A stretch of DNA of 64,000 nucleotides from Candidatus Thorarchaeota archaeon (GTDB lineage: Archaea > Asgardarchaeota > Thorarchaeia > Thorarchaeales > Thorarchaeaceae). The translations under genes and the position numbers were made by a program. The stretch's first letter is position 1, and the number at the start of each line of letters is the position of its first letter. Positions 20,916-29,748 of this stretch are shown one piece after another. The notes beneath the pieces are model-generated. The model was not told the DNA's origin and did not search any database. It saw nothing but the letters and a program-made list of their open reading frames with translations. The DNA lies in contig JAGSHN010000025.1 of the NCBI GenBank assembly GCA_029855935.1, positions 147,135-211,134 of the forward strand, in the 5' to 3' direction.

Positions 20916-22669
20916 CAACGCCTCGCTACTTGTCCCAGTCCCTCCTCAATTATCCTCCTCAGTCTGATTGCAGGAGTACCACCCGACACCTCAAGAAACA
21001 CGGATGAGTCCGGTGAATCGCCAGTGACATAGATGACCAGGGTCAGTTGATCCATTCGAATGACACGTCGCTTGGGCGGATGTAGGGTCTCCTTTAGGAA
21101 GGGCGTCATCTCGGGGAATGCCATACTGATGGTCGTCCACAGCTCACTCCAACGACGGAAGTCAAGGGTGTACTGCGACAGCGTAAGCCTGTGAAGGGCA
21201 TCCGAGACCCGGCCAATCAGGGCGGCGCGGTTCGGTATTGTAGATGACCGTACAAGTTCCGCATACACCTTTGAGAGCCTCTTGACATCACCTGCAGCAA
21301 TAGCAGCATCAATACGATGCACCATCTTCTCGTACGAGGCCTGTATCATCTTCTTTGCCACAGGGAGATAGTCGAGTCTGACCAGTAGATCGCTCTTGGC
21401 AATCTCCTGGAGTTTCTGGATGTCATCACGAGACCCATCACCCGTCTGTAGGCGGGCCATTATCTTACGGGCTGGCTCCCGGGCCACGAATCGGGCAGTG
21501 GCCAGCTCCACAAGGTGGCACGTGAACTCGTATCTGTCACCATAGAAGGGCGATGCAGCCAGCCGGTCACGTACAAAGCGGGTGCGATGCCAGAAGACGA
21601 GCGGTGCAATCGACTTGACGATGTCCACACTCACTTCATCCGCACCGACAAGCCACGCTAGCGCCTTGCTGTAACGATTCAGGTCCTTTGCAGCCCTGAC
21701 GCTGAGTGGGATGACCACTTTGTTGCATACCGTCTTGGCGATGTTGTAGTGACATCCATCACAGAGTCCCGAGTCAACTGTCAGCTCTCCAGACTGGCTC
21801 TTGTCGACACGCACACAGGCGTCGAACTCCCTCACCAATGACCGTATGTACTCGGAGGCCCCGTGCGATACCGCCATCTTATCCGCAAGATTCCAGATTG
21901 TGAGGAGGTCCTCCTCTGTCAGGATCCCCGGCACCTGCCAGAGCTCGTCGTAGCCGAAGAGCCTCTCATCACGGGTACCCAGGATGATCTCAAGGTCAGA
22001 GATTCGAGGCATTGTTATTGGTACGGCAAGGCCAAACCTGTCGAGAAAGGGTGGCGCCAGCTCAAAGGTCCCCGAGTCGGTTGGATTCATAGTGGCAAAC
22101 AGGCAGTATTCCTCGCATCGGCGCACCTCATCATAGTACTTGAGTTCGCCCTCCGCAAGCATCGACAGGAGTATGTTCTGTGCATGCGGAGTGAGACGAT
22201 TGACCTCATCGACTATTTTCCAGAAGTCCGTTACAAACCGCCGCCAAACAACAACCTCGCGACCCTCCTTCATCAACGGGCCAGGACGAAGCGTCGCCAC
22301 CATCTTCTCCTCGGTCAGCTGTGGGTGTCCACGGAGAATGGCATCCTCGATCTCGGCTATGCTCCGCCCCGTCATCATCCGGCCAAGGAGTTTCACAAGG
22401 GTGGTCTTGCCGCCGCCGTGGCCTCCAACAAGCAGCATCGCAGAGCGAGGGACCAGGGCATTAAGAACACAGCTACCAGCAATGAGCGGCAGTCGAATCG
22501 ACTTCGCACGACCCGCTCCCGCTGGCTGATACTTCACGGTCAGCTCCCCGGAGTGAACGAACAGGCCGTGGCTCTCGACCGTCGTGATGACCTCCATCAC
22601 CTTGCGCCTCAGCTGTTCGTTCCTGCTGACCATTGCGATCACATCGCGTACTCTTATCGGAGTCTCCAT
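20915..22669 (-). CDS. MoxR-family AAA+ ATPase
   Basis: The 584-residue protein has Walker A VGGHGGGKTTL (about 81-91), Walker B IVDEVNR (152-157) and the sensor region ATMNPTDSGTFELAPPFLDRF, all typical of MoxR/RavA-like ATPases. After the AAA+ core there is a CxxC-x(n)-C cluster (LCDGCHYNIAKTVC, about 300-314) that could hold zinc and is unusual for the family. A long helical C-terminal region follows. With the downstream HExxH-VWA protein it should form a chaperone-like pair that remodels or matures a client, by analogy to RavA-ViaA and MoxR systems. The client is unknown. A minus-strand TATA-like TTTATTACAT at 22721-22730 fits this start. Confidence 0.88.
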   Translation of the reverse strand: METPIRVRDVIAMVSRNEQLRRKVMEVITTVESHGLFVHSGELTVKYQPAGAGRAKSIRLPLIAGSCVLNALVPRSAMLLVGGHGGGKTTLVKLLGRMMTGRSIAEIEDAILRGHPQLTEEKMVATLRPGPLMKEGREVVVWRRFVTDFWKIVDEVNRLTPHAQNILLSMLAEGELKYYDEVRRCEEYCLFATMNPTDSGTFELAPPFLDRFGLAVPITMPRISDLEIILGTRDERLFGYDELWQVPGILTEEDLLTIWNLADKMAVSHGASEYIRSLVREFDACVRVDKSQSGELTVDSGLCDGCHYNIAKTVCNKVVIPLSVRAAKDLNRYSKALAWLVGADEVSVDIVKSIAPLVFWHRTRFVRDRLAASPFYGDRYEFTCHLVELATARFVAREPARKIMARLQTGDGSRDDIQKLQEIAKSDLLVRLDYLPVAKKMIQASYEKMVHRIDAAIAAGDVKRLSKVYAELVRSSTIPNRAALIGRVSDALHRLTLSQYTLDFRRWSELWTTISMAFPEMTPFLKETLHPPKRRVIRMDQLTLVIYVTGDSPDSSVFLEVSGGTPAIRLRRIIEEGLGQVARR

Positions 22670-22741
22670 TCTGCCTTATGGTTGATGCGGTGAACGCGCC
22701 AAAGAGTGCCCCGCCCGAAGATGTAATAAACGTAGATTCCG

Positions 22742-23848
22742 ATGCCGGATGAAGGGCAGGTACCTACAGTGGGCGAAGAGACCTCATTTGCTGACGCGAT
22801 AAGGCTGGTGTCGCGGGAGGACATCAGTCCCAGTGGACTAGCACAGCGGTCAGTCGTCGAGATGGCAGAGTCTGTAGCCGAGGTCATTTCTGGCACCCTA
22901 GCCGCACGAGAGCAACTCGAGCAATTGGGCCTCTCCCCATGCACAAGGATACTATTCACGGGCCCCGTAGGAACGGACTTTGAGGACTTTGTCCTCTCTG
23001 TCTGCAGAGAGATGTCGCTGAATCTCGTAAGACTTCGAGTCGAGAGAACATTGCAATACGAGAGAGAGTTTGACACACTTGTTGCAGCAGCACTGGACAC
23101 TGCACGCAGAGAGGCACCAGCCCTCCTGCACATCTCGTCACTGCATCTCTTGAGGGCCGTTGGAGAACGTTCTGAGGTCCTTCTCCGAGAACAGCTGGCA
23201 CAGTCGTCTATGGATAGCCAGTCTCTCGTCGTCATTGTGGGCACCACTCACAGGCCACAGGATCTCGACCCACAGACCCTGCTTGCCTTCGACAGAGTGT
23301 TGTGCGTCGGTCCCCCGGACGGAGAGGACCGGCAGAGTCTGCTCGTCCAGGCCCTTGCGTCACACGAGGACATTGATATTCCTCGTCTCGTAGACCTCAC
23401 CGACGGGTGGTCCTACGCGTCACTCAGACATCTTGTTGCGGCCGTATTGGCAGAGGGCGGAGAGTCGGGCGAGGCGCCATCCATAGACCGCATCGAGAAG
23501 ATGATAGAGGAGGGGCTGTTCGTCCCAGTTCTTGCCACAGGCAGCACAACCGAACTGGAAAAGAGGCTTGTCGGCGGGGGACGGGGGATCACACACGTCA
23601 TTGAGGAGGTGTATCCTGATGACCTCCTCGACCAGCTCTACCTGATGGTCGTTACGGAGGACTATGGGACAGCACAGCAAGTCATCGAGGCCCTAAACGA
23701 GGGACTCCCGCTCTCTGATGAGCAGGTGAGGTTCCTCAACCGTTTTCCGTTTCTCCTCTCAGGAGAGCCCCGTGAGAGGCTCGCCCGTCTGATAAGGGCG
23801 AAGAAGAATAGAGACCGTCTGATGCGCGTGATGGGAAGGGAGGAATGA
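22742..23848 (+). CDS. Catalytically dead AAA protein, first gene of the smc operon
   Basis: The 368-residue protein resembles the AAA core of CDC48/FtsH-type ATPases, but its active-site motifs are lost. The strand-loop that should hold Walker A reads ILFTGPVGTDFEDF, without GK[TS]. The Walker B position reads LLHISSLHLL, without Asp-Glu. The sensor-1/second-region stretch is still recognisable as VGTTHRPQDLDPQTLLAFDR, and the arginine finger segment is shortened. It ends 4 bp before the smc start, so co-transcription is likely. A structural or regulatory role for Smc-ScpAB is inferred from position only. No SD is visible at the ATG. Confidence 0.65.
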   Translation: MPDEGQVPTVGEETSFADAIRLVSREDISPSGLAQRSVVEMAESVAEVISGTLAAREQLEQLGLSPCTRILFTGPVGTDFEDFVLSVCREMSLNLVRLRVERTLQYEREFDTLVAAALDTARREAPALLHISSLHLLRAVGERSEVLLREQLAQSSMDSQSLVVIVGTTHRPQDLDPQTLLAFDRVLCVGPPDGEDRQSLLVQALASHEDIDIPRLVDLTDGWSYASLRHLVAAVLAEGGESGEAPSIDRIEKMIEEGLFVPVLATGSTTELEKRLVGGGRGITHVIEEVYPDDLLDQLYLMVVTEDYGTAQQVIEALNEGLPLSDEQVRFLNRFPFLLSGEPRERLARLIRAKKNRDRLMRVMGREE

Positions 23849-23852
23849 CTGA

Positions 23853-26800
23853 TTGAGCGTGATCGTGAGGTCAATCAGACTCAGGAACTTCATGCCCTTC
23901 GTGGACGAGACAGTCCCGCTCGACCGCGGACTGACAGTCATTGTGGGGAGGAACGGCGCTGGCAAGAGTGCGATACTGCACGGACTGAAGTTCTGCCTGG
24001 GCTCAAACCAGCGAGAGAAACGATTTGGTAGCTGGGAGGGCTTCATCAGATGGGGCGCGGAAGTTGCAGAAGTTGAAGTGACGGTTGAGCATCAGGGTGA
24101 GACGATCGTCTTCGCGCGCAGGATTGGCAAGAAGGGAGTCCCACTGGCCTACATTAACGGCCGAAGGGTCCGTGCATCGGAGCTGCGGCGCGAGGTCGAG
24201 CGCCTCGGTTTCAAGGTTGACAACCCTCTTGTCTTCCTCCCACAGGAACGTGTCATTCAGCTGAGCAGTGCATCAGCAACCGACATCAGAGAGATGGTCG
24301 AGGATGGTACGGGACTCTACAGACTGAGGGACCGGATCCTCCTTCAGGAGACAGAACTGCGTCACGACAGGATGAGATTGGAGGCCGCGCTTCTGGAGGC
24401 CCGCTCCATTCAGGGAGAATTGAAGCTTCTCGAGGGCGACCTCAAGCGCCTGAAGAAGAAGCAGGATCTGCAGAGGACCAGAGAGAGCCTTGAGATCGAG
24501 TTGAAGTGGGCCGAACTCGAACTTGTGGAGAGGAACATCGAGAGAATCGACCAGGAGATTCAGGAAGAGGAGGTCAGCCTAAGACAGGCCAGTGCAAAAG
24601 TCGAGGAGATTGAGAACAAGATAGAGAGTGAGACCCAGACGGCCAAGGCGATCGAGTCGCAGACGCAGCTAATAAGGACCGAACTCGGCCGACTGAGAGA
24701 GCGGCTGGATTCGGAACGAGACCGGTTGAAAAACCTGAAGGAGAGCAACAAGCAGGCTGTGATAGAGCTCGGGGAGATTGACAAGCGCATCAAGAGAGAC
24801 AGAATGGAGATGATGGCGCTACAGAGTGACATCGAGGCGAAGAAGAAGGAGATATGGAACACCACGGAGGAACTCGAGGAACTCAGGGAGAAGGAACAGG
24901 CGGCGAGAGAGGAACAGGAGAGACTTGAGGAGGCGCTAACACGCTACGTCGAGTGGAACACGCGTAGGATGGACATTCGGAGTAGACTGACAGCCGCACG
25001 AGGTCGGCTGAAGGACAGAGAGATAGATCTGAGAGCCTATCGCCAGAGGCTTCAGACAGACAGAGCCGATCTTGAGGAGATTGAGAGACAGTGGAGTGAT
25101 CTGTGGGAGACGCTCGAGACCACAAGCGAAGAGGAACTACTATCTCAAAGGACCGAGACCAACAATAGGATTGAAGAGCTGGCACAGAGGAGGGTGGCAC
25201 ATCTCAGCCGTATCGCTGAGCTGAAGAGGGAACTCGCGTTCACTGAAGAGTTGATAGCAGAGAGGTCAAAACGGATACCGAAGACTGTTCGTGCCCTCAG
25301 GTCTGAGGTAGAGAAGCACGGACTAGAGGCCATCGGTCCTCTCGTAGAGGTCGTGGGCGAGAACGAGGAGATGGCGGGCGCACTGGAGGCTGTACTGCGT
25401 GACCAGCTGGCCTTCGCATTCATAACGACAGACGCTGCGGACTTCCAGCTACTCTGTAGAATACGGGACGAACTTGAGGCGCCTGCACCAGTATTCCTAG
25501 TCGAAGATTCAACAGACGAGCGTGCCAAGGGGGCCCCCGAGATAGGAGGGAGGGAGGGGGTCCTTGGTGATCTGTGGCGGATGGCCGGGGTGACAGAGGA
25601 GCTTGCCCGCCTGCTGCGCAGGAGCATCGGATCGTTCTTGGTAGTCTCTGACGCAGGAGATGCAATGCGCATCGCCCGCACAGCAAGGGTAGCCACCGTC
25701 ACACCTCAAGGCCACGTCTTCATCGTTGGGAATGGTTTCGTCTTGAGCAGGCCCCAGAGTGGGCAGGCTGGACTCCTCTCGACAGCGCCTCTTCGAGCCA
25801 AGAGAGAGGTGCTGAGAAAGCAACTCATCGAAAGCGAACAACAGCTCGCGGAAACAGTCAGAGAGATTGCGAATCTGGAGCGACTGCGCGACGAGCTGAC
25901 CCAGCTTCTCGAGCGCTACGCGGAAAAGGACAGGATATGGGCCAGACGGAGCGAACTCGCAGAGGATATCGAGCGGACCGAGGAGGCCATCCGCAAGATC
26001 GAGGAGGAGATTCTCCCTCTGAGGGAGGAGATTGAAGAACTCGTGTCCGAGCTGAGGAAGATGGATAGCAAGCAGCCTCCTGAGAGGAGCCGGATTCAGG
26101 GCCAGCTCGTTGCCGTGCGTCAGCAGATCGCCAAGCTCGCCTCCGACATCTCCGCACGCAGGGGCCAGGTGGAGCGTGCAAGAGCTATCTTGAGGGCAGA
26201 TCAGGACAAGGTCGGTACACTGGAAGAGAGCATTGCTGCACTGCAGCAGCATCGTGATGAGCTGAAGGAGATTCTCAGGCTGGCTGCCGAACAGTCCGAC
26301 GAGATACTTGAGAACATAGAGGGCCTTGAGAGACGTATAGAGGAACTCTCTTCGAAGGAGGAGTCCCTGTCGCAGGAGCTGAGCGAACACCAGACAAAGC
26401 TGTACGCTCTGAACAGGGAGCTCGCGGAACACAACGTCCGTAGTCAGGACCTCATCAGAGAGGTGCGGCGCAAACGGCTACAACTGGGAAATCTTGAGAC
26501 TCGCAGGAAGGAGATACAGAGTCAGGTCGCCTCAATCGCACGACCAGCCCGGGTGAGACCCCTTGCAGATGTCACCCGCGAGCTGGAGAGCGTGACCTCG
26601 CGGTTGGACGAGTACAGGGATGTGGATGATGACCTTCTTCGCGTCAGGTCCGAGCTTGCCCAGCGACTGGCGGAGGTCGAGGCCAAGGCCGACCAGATAC
26701 GTGACGAGATGTCAGAGGCTGAGAGCACGCTGGAGGACATCAAGGCGCAGTACTACAGTGAGATGGCAAAGGTGCTGGAGCGTCTCGGCAGAGACATCAA

Positions 26801-27290
26801 CACTATTCTGAGGACTGTCGAGCTGGAAGGGGAGGTACGTCTGGAGATGGTCAAACAGGACGAGGAGTACGGGGTCGAGTTCCTGACGAGAATCAAGGAT
26901 GGTACGTTCAAGGGCGTGAGACCGGGATCCGGCGGAGAGCGCACCCTGATAACAATTGCACTGATCATCGCGCTACAGCAGCTGAATCCAGCCCCGATAT
27001 ACTTCCTCGATGAGGCGGACATGGCATTGGATGCTGTCTATGCGGACCGCGTCGGCCGACTGTTCAAGGCGGCTGCGGCCGACAAGCAGATTGTCATTCT
27101 GACACCGCTCCGGAGCGTCAAACTTCTCAAGCACGCAGACACTCTTCTGGGAGTTGCAACACCTGACGGTCGCACCCCAGTCATCATAGAGGCCCCAGAG
27201 GAGGACAAGAACGAAGAACAGAACGAGAGGAAAGAGGGAGATGCCAAGAGGGAGGGAGGCGACGATGACGATGGGAGGCAAGAGGAATGA
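23853..27290 (+). CDS. smc: Chromosome-segregation ATPase SMC
   Basis: This 1145-residue protein has the full SMC layout: N-terminal Walker A VGRNGAGKSA (31-40), a long coiled coil (about 165-490), a hinge (about 492-635, starting GPLVEVVGENEEMAGALEAV), a second coiled coil, the ABC signature PGSGGERT near 1022 and Walker B PIYFLDEAD near 1047. Dimers close around DNA with ScpA/ScpB to organise the chromosome. The C-terminal 30 residues are highly charged (EEDKNEEQNERKEGDAKREG), beyond the usual end. The TTG start follows GGGAGG by about 8 nt. The stop overlaps the ScpA start by 4 bp. Confidence 0.97.
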   Translation: MSVIVRSIRLRNFMPFVDETVPLDRGLTVIVGRNGAGKSAILHGLKFCLGSNQREKRFGSWEGFIRWGAEVAEVEVTVEHQGETIVFARRIGKKGVPLAYINGRRVRASELRREVERLGFKVDNPLVFLPQERVIQLSSASATDIREMVEDGTGLYRLRDRILLQETELRHDRMRLEAALLEARSIQGELKLLEGDLKRLKKKQDLQRTRESLEIELKWAELELVERNIERIDQEIQEEEVSLRQASAKVEEIENKIESETQTAKAIESQTQLIRTELGRLRERLDSERDRLKNLKESNKQAVIELGEIDKRIKRDRMEMMALQSDIEAKKKEIWNTTEELEELREKEQAAREEQERLEEALTRYVEWNTRRMDIRSRLTAARGRLKDREIDLRAYRQRLQTDRADLEEIERQWSDLWETLETTSEEELLSQRTETNNRIEELAQRRVAHLSRIAELKRELAFTEELIAERSKRIPKTVRALRSEVEKHGLEAIGPLVEVVGENEEMAGALEAVLRDQLAFAFITTDAADFQLLCRIRDELEAPAPVFLVEDSTDERAKGAPEIGGREGVLGDLWRMAGVTEELARLLRRSIGSFLVVSDAGDAMRIARTARVATVTPQGHVFIVGNGFVLSRPQSGQAGLLSTAPLRAKREVLRKQLIESEQQLAETVREIANLERLRDELTQLLERYAEKDRIWARRSELAEDIERTEEAIRKIEEEILPLREEIEELVSELRKMDSKQPPERSRIQGQLVAVRQQIAKLASDISARRGQVERARAILRADQDKVGTLEESIAALQQHRDELKEILRLAAEQSDEILENIEGLERRIEELSSKEESLSQELSEHQTKLYALNRELAEHNVRSQDLIREVRRKRLQLGNLETRRKEIQSQVASIARPARVRPLADVTRELESVTSRLDEYRDVDDDLLRVRSELAQRLAEVEAKADQIRDEMSEAESTLEDIKAQYYSEMAKVLERLGRDINTILRTVELEGEVRLEMVKQDEEYGVEFLTRIKDGTFKGVRPGSGGERTLITIALIIALQQLNPAPIYFLDEADMALDAVYADRVGRLFKAAAADKQIVILTPLRSVKLLKHADTLLGVATPDGRTPVIIEAPEEDKNEEQNERKEGDAKREGGDDDDGRQEE

Positions 27291-28003
27291 TCAGGGACGC
27301 ACTCAGGAGTAGGGTGAGACGCCTTGCCCGGAGTGTCGAGTCCGGAGAGGTCGACCCCCTCGAAGTTGAACTCGCGAGATTGTACAGAGAGCTGCAGGAA
27401 CTCTCGCAACAACTCCCAGTGAAGATGGAGATCGATGAGGCACTGAACGAACTCCTCAGTGCAAAGGTGGGTCGGGTGCAGGAACTGGCACGCGCCGTGG
27501 TGGACCCAGAACTGCTGGTAGACCGTGTGGCACACATGTCAGCCAGAGAGCTTGCCCGCCTCTTGAGGCTGAAGCGACCTCTGTTGGTCCCGGGGCTGTC
27601 GCATCAGCATATGCATCAGGCAGCGGAACGACTCAGACTTAGAGAACCGAGGAGGCAGTGGGACTTTGGGCGGGTCGAGCCAGTCGAACGGCCGACAAGG
27701 ATGGACCTGAGGCTTGAGCCGGAGATCACGGAGGAGGAGGTTGAAGAGTTCCTCACCTCAGTCCCAGTGGGAGAGCCACTACGACTGAGTGACCTCCTGC
27801 GGAGCGAGGACGTGGAGGAGTTCCTGCGTAGGTTCCTGATGGTGGTTCTTCTTGTGGCCAGCGGCGACCTTCAGTACGACGCGACCGCCAGAACCCTGAC
27901 CCGAGTAGAGAGGAGTCCGGACAGTACTTCTTCGCGTGAGCAACAACAGGTCGCTGGCCAGCCAGCGGACCGAGGGAGGAGATGGAGGAGGCGGTCCCGA
28001 TGA
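27287..28003 (+). CDS. scpA: Kleisin ScpA (segregation and condensation protein A)
   Basis: The 238-residue protein is helical at the N-terminus and has a small winged-helix-like C-terminal part (about 170-210, LRLSDLLRSEDVEEFLRRF), as expected for a kleisin that binds both Smc heads. Sequence conservation is weak, and the assignment leans on the ATGA overlap with smc and the following scpB. After the winged helix comes a 25-residue basic, low-complexity tail (REQQQVAGQPADRGRRWRRR). Part of this tail is encoded by the purine-rich stretch that also serves as the scpB ribosome-binding site. Confidence 0.75.
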   Translation: MIRDALRSRVRRLARSVESGEVDPLEVELARLYRELQELSQQLPVKMEIDEALNELLSAKVGRVQELARAVVDPELLVDRVAHMSARELARLLRLKRPLLVPGLSHQHMHQAAERLRLREPRRQWDFGRVEPVERPTRMDLRLEPEITEEEVEEFLTSVPVGEPLRLSDLLRSEDVEEFLRRFLMVVLLVASGDLQYDATARTLTRVERSPDSTSSREQQQVAGQPADRGRRWRRRSR

Positions 28004-28521
28004 ACAACGAGTTCTCTGTCTTGATGAGCGCACTGACGAGGCCCGGAAACCCCCCGGGGGCAAATATCTCAGACCTGATCGAGGTGCTTGGCTATCCAGT
28101 CGACCCGGGACGGACAATCGTATTCAGGCTGCTCGCCGGGCTGGATCGCATCCTGCATCAGGTGGGCCTGAGGATAGCGTTCAATCCGGTCGAAGATGTC
28201 TTCTTCATCGATGTCACTGCAAGGGGCAAGGAGGACAGGACAAGACTCCCCGACCGCCTTGCGGCTACACTGCTTGCCGTGATAGCACTGTCCTATCGGG
28301 AGCGCGACTGGGTCCAGGTGAGCCAAGTCAGACGCGTCCGCAGAAAGACGATGAGATCGGTCCGTGCGGACCTCCGTGAACTCCAGGTCCTCGGGTACGT
28401 AGAGTTCAGTGACGACGGGACCCGCGTCAGACCGGGTATTCGTGTGTCCTTCGAGGTCGACCACGATGAGTTCTTCCGTGCGCTGAGCAAGGGAAAGTAC
28501 GGCGCGAGCAGTGACGAATAG
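28000..28521 (+). CDS. scpB: ScpB-like winged-helix condensin subunit
   Basis: The 173-residue protein shows tandem helix-turn-helix patterns (VIALSYRERDWVQVSQVRRV and RADLRELQVLGYVEF), as in ScpB, the dimeric partner that binds the ScpA middle region. The start chosen is ATG at 28000, overlapping the scpA stop as ATGA. It is preceded by GGAGGAGG (27984-27991) at ideal spacing; an in-frame ATG at 27982 would lie within that ribosome-binding site. It closes the Smc-ScpAB operon. Confidence 0.75.
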   Translation: MNNEFSVLMSALTRPGNPPGANISDLIEVLGYPVDPGRTIVFRLLAGLDRILHQVGLRIAFNPVEDVFFIDVTARGKEDRTRLPDRLAATLLAVIALSYRERDWVQVSQVRRVRRKTMRSVRADLRELQVLGYVEFSDDGTRVRPGIRVSFEVDHDEFFRALSKGKYGASSDE

Positions 28522-28558
28522 GTCCCCAGGACGACAAGGAGAACAACTGTTTCAATAT

Positions 28559-28566
28559 GTTTATCT
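28559..28566 (+). promoter_or_regulatory. TATA box of the zinc-ribbon/winged-helix gene
   Basis: GTTTATCT predicts a start near 28588, a 12-nt leader before the ATG at 28600. It separates this gene from the smc operon. Confidence 0.5.
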
Positions 28567-28599
28567 TGTGTGGGAGGGCGGGATGCACGGTCCTGAATC

Positions 28600-28959
28600 A
28601 TGTCGCACAGGAAAGCATTGAGATTCGCAAAGACTGTCTGTCCCATCTGCGGTAGCAAAGAGGTTGCCCGTGATGACCTGAAGGGCGACCTTCTGTGCAC
28701 GAACTGTGGCCACATAATCACAAGACATGAGACCCGGGCCGTTGGAAAGTTCGAGATCGCGCAGCATCTGAAACGCGAGGGCAAGCTCACGTTCGAGCAG
28801 CTCAAAGAGATCACAAAGTCATCGGACGACCGACTGTTTGGCGTGCTGCAGAGCATGCTCAGCATGGGGCTCATTGACGAACTGGGTGGCAAGTATCACC
28901 TGACCAAGCGTGGTCAGCGCTGGTACCGCCAGAGACTGGGACAAGAATGGGGATATTGA
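28600..28959 (+). CDS. TFIIB-type zinc ribbon plus winged-helix DNA-binding protein
   Basis: The 119-residue protein has an N-terminal zinc ribbon (Cys14, Cys17, Cys33, Cys36; CPICG and CTNCG), similar to the ribbon of transcription factor B, which contacts RNA polymerase. A winged-helix domain follows (about 50-112: KFEIAQHLKREGKLTFEQL, LQSMLSMGLIDELGGKYHLT). The lack of cyclin-like repeats rules out TFB itself. It may be a small basal-factor-like regulator. No target is evident. Confidence 0.7.
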   Translation: MSHRKALRFAKTVCPICGSKEVARDDLKGDLLCTNCGHIITRHETRAVGKFEIAQHLKREGKLTFEQLKEITKSSDDRLFGVLQSMLSMGLIDELGGKYHLTKRGQRWYRQRLGQEWGY

Positions 28960-29163
28960 GATCACGGCGGTGACCTGCTGCCTGCTCACCGGGCAGAGGA
29001 CACTCCCTCTGACAAGATGGCGGCGTGGCTCTACCGTCACACACACTCCCACGGTGTTCTGACCGCCAATCGTTTTGCGGCGAACCTCGTCCAAGACTGA
29101 GCACGGCTGCCGAATTTCTGCAGTAAGCCCAATGTTTATTTGAAAAATCGCCGGAATGAGTGT
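28960..29163. other. Non-coding gap, first part
   Basis: No credible gene was found in this first part of a 357-bp gap. Its only clear signal is GTTTATTTG at 29134-29142, a TATA-like box whose predicted start (about 29164) coincides with the beginning of a long inverted repeat. Confidence 0.6.
29134..29142 (+). promoter_or_regulatory. TATA-like box before a candidate structured RNA
   Basis: GTTTATTTG is centred about 26 bp upstream of 29164, the 5' edge of the closing stem of the inverted repeat, which is the spacing expected for an archaeal promoter. Confidence 0.45.
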
Positions 29164-29263
29164 GCGGTCCGAGTAAGAATACACATCTCCTCATGGAGAA
29201 CAATCTCCCCCCACCCCTCCTAACCACGCGAATACAACCTACTTCTTTTCTCACTCGGACCGT
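29164..29263 (+). ncRNA. Candidate structured RNA or 5' leader
   Basis: CGGTCCGAGT (29165-29174) is the exact reverse complement of ACTCGGACCG (29253-29262). The helix can continue inward across a 5-nt bulge as AAGAA (29175-29179) with TTCTT (29243-29247). Inside the loop, TCTCC-GGAGA-TCTCC segments (29186-29190, 29195-29199, 29204-29208) allow two mutually exclusive hairpins. The predicted transcription start lies at the foot of the closing stem. It may be a free RNA or a regulatory leader of the gene at 29317. It matches no RNA family I recognise. Confidence 0.35.
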
Positions 29264-29316
29264 AACCCTCTCTCGCTCTGCCACTACAAGGCCATTCATA
29301 TTGAGCCGACAAGAGG

Positions 29317-29748
29317 ATGGCTCTTGTTCCGGAGGACAACATTTTGAGCACGAGCAGCAAGGAACCCGGACGCATAGAATGGGAGAAAGATGTCGTCAGC
29401 GATATGATCAACCTGTACTGCAGAAAGAGACACAATACCCCCAAGGGTGAGCTCTGCAGGGAATGCGCCGACCTCCTCTCGTACTCCCTAGAACGACTTG
29501 ACCGATGCAGATACGGTGAGGAGAAACCAACGTGCAAGAACTGTCCTACTCACTGCTACCGTCCGGTGGAGCGCGAGAGAATCAGGGCAGTGATGAGATT
29601 CAGTGGTCTGCGGTTGTTCCTCAGGGCTCCGGTAAAATGGATGGTCCACGCTTTTCACGATAGAGTAAGACTGAGAGCAATCGAACAGAGAAAAATAGAG
29701 GGAGAGGCGGGTGGCCAAGAGGACCACCCATCCTCTGGGTCTAGCTGA
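29317..29748 (+). CDS. YgbA-like (nitrous-oxide-stimulated promoter family) cysteine-rich protein
   Basis: The 143-residue protein matches the small YgbA/PF11756 family by its Cys/His pattern: MINLYCRKRH (Cys35, His39), LCREC (Cys47, Cys50), Cys64, then KPTCKNCPTHCY (Cys73, Cys76, His79, Cys80) and VMRFSG. In enterobacteria YgbA is induced by nitric oxide and helps growth after nitrosative stress; the biochemical function is unknown. The cysteines suggest a metal or cluster site. ATG at 29317 is preceded by AGAGG at very short spacing, and an in-frame TTG at 29343 is possible. The stop overlaps the convergent pyrophosphatase gene by 8 bp. Archaeal members are uncommon, so transfer from bacteria is possible. 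Confidence 0.75.
   Translation: MALVPEDNILSTSSKEPGRIEWEKDVVSDMINLYCRKRHNTPKGELCRECADLLSYSLERLDRCRYGEEKPTCKNCPTHCYRPVERERIRAVMRFSGLRLFLRAPVKWMVHAFHDRVRLRAIEQRKIEGEAGGQEDHPSSGSS

Noticed and set aside
22721..22731. TATA box for the plus-strand dead AAA gene
   Set aside because: It is only about 15 bp from that ATG, too close; on the minus strand its distance to the MoxR start is right.
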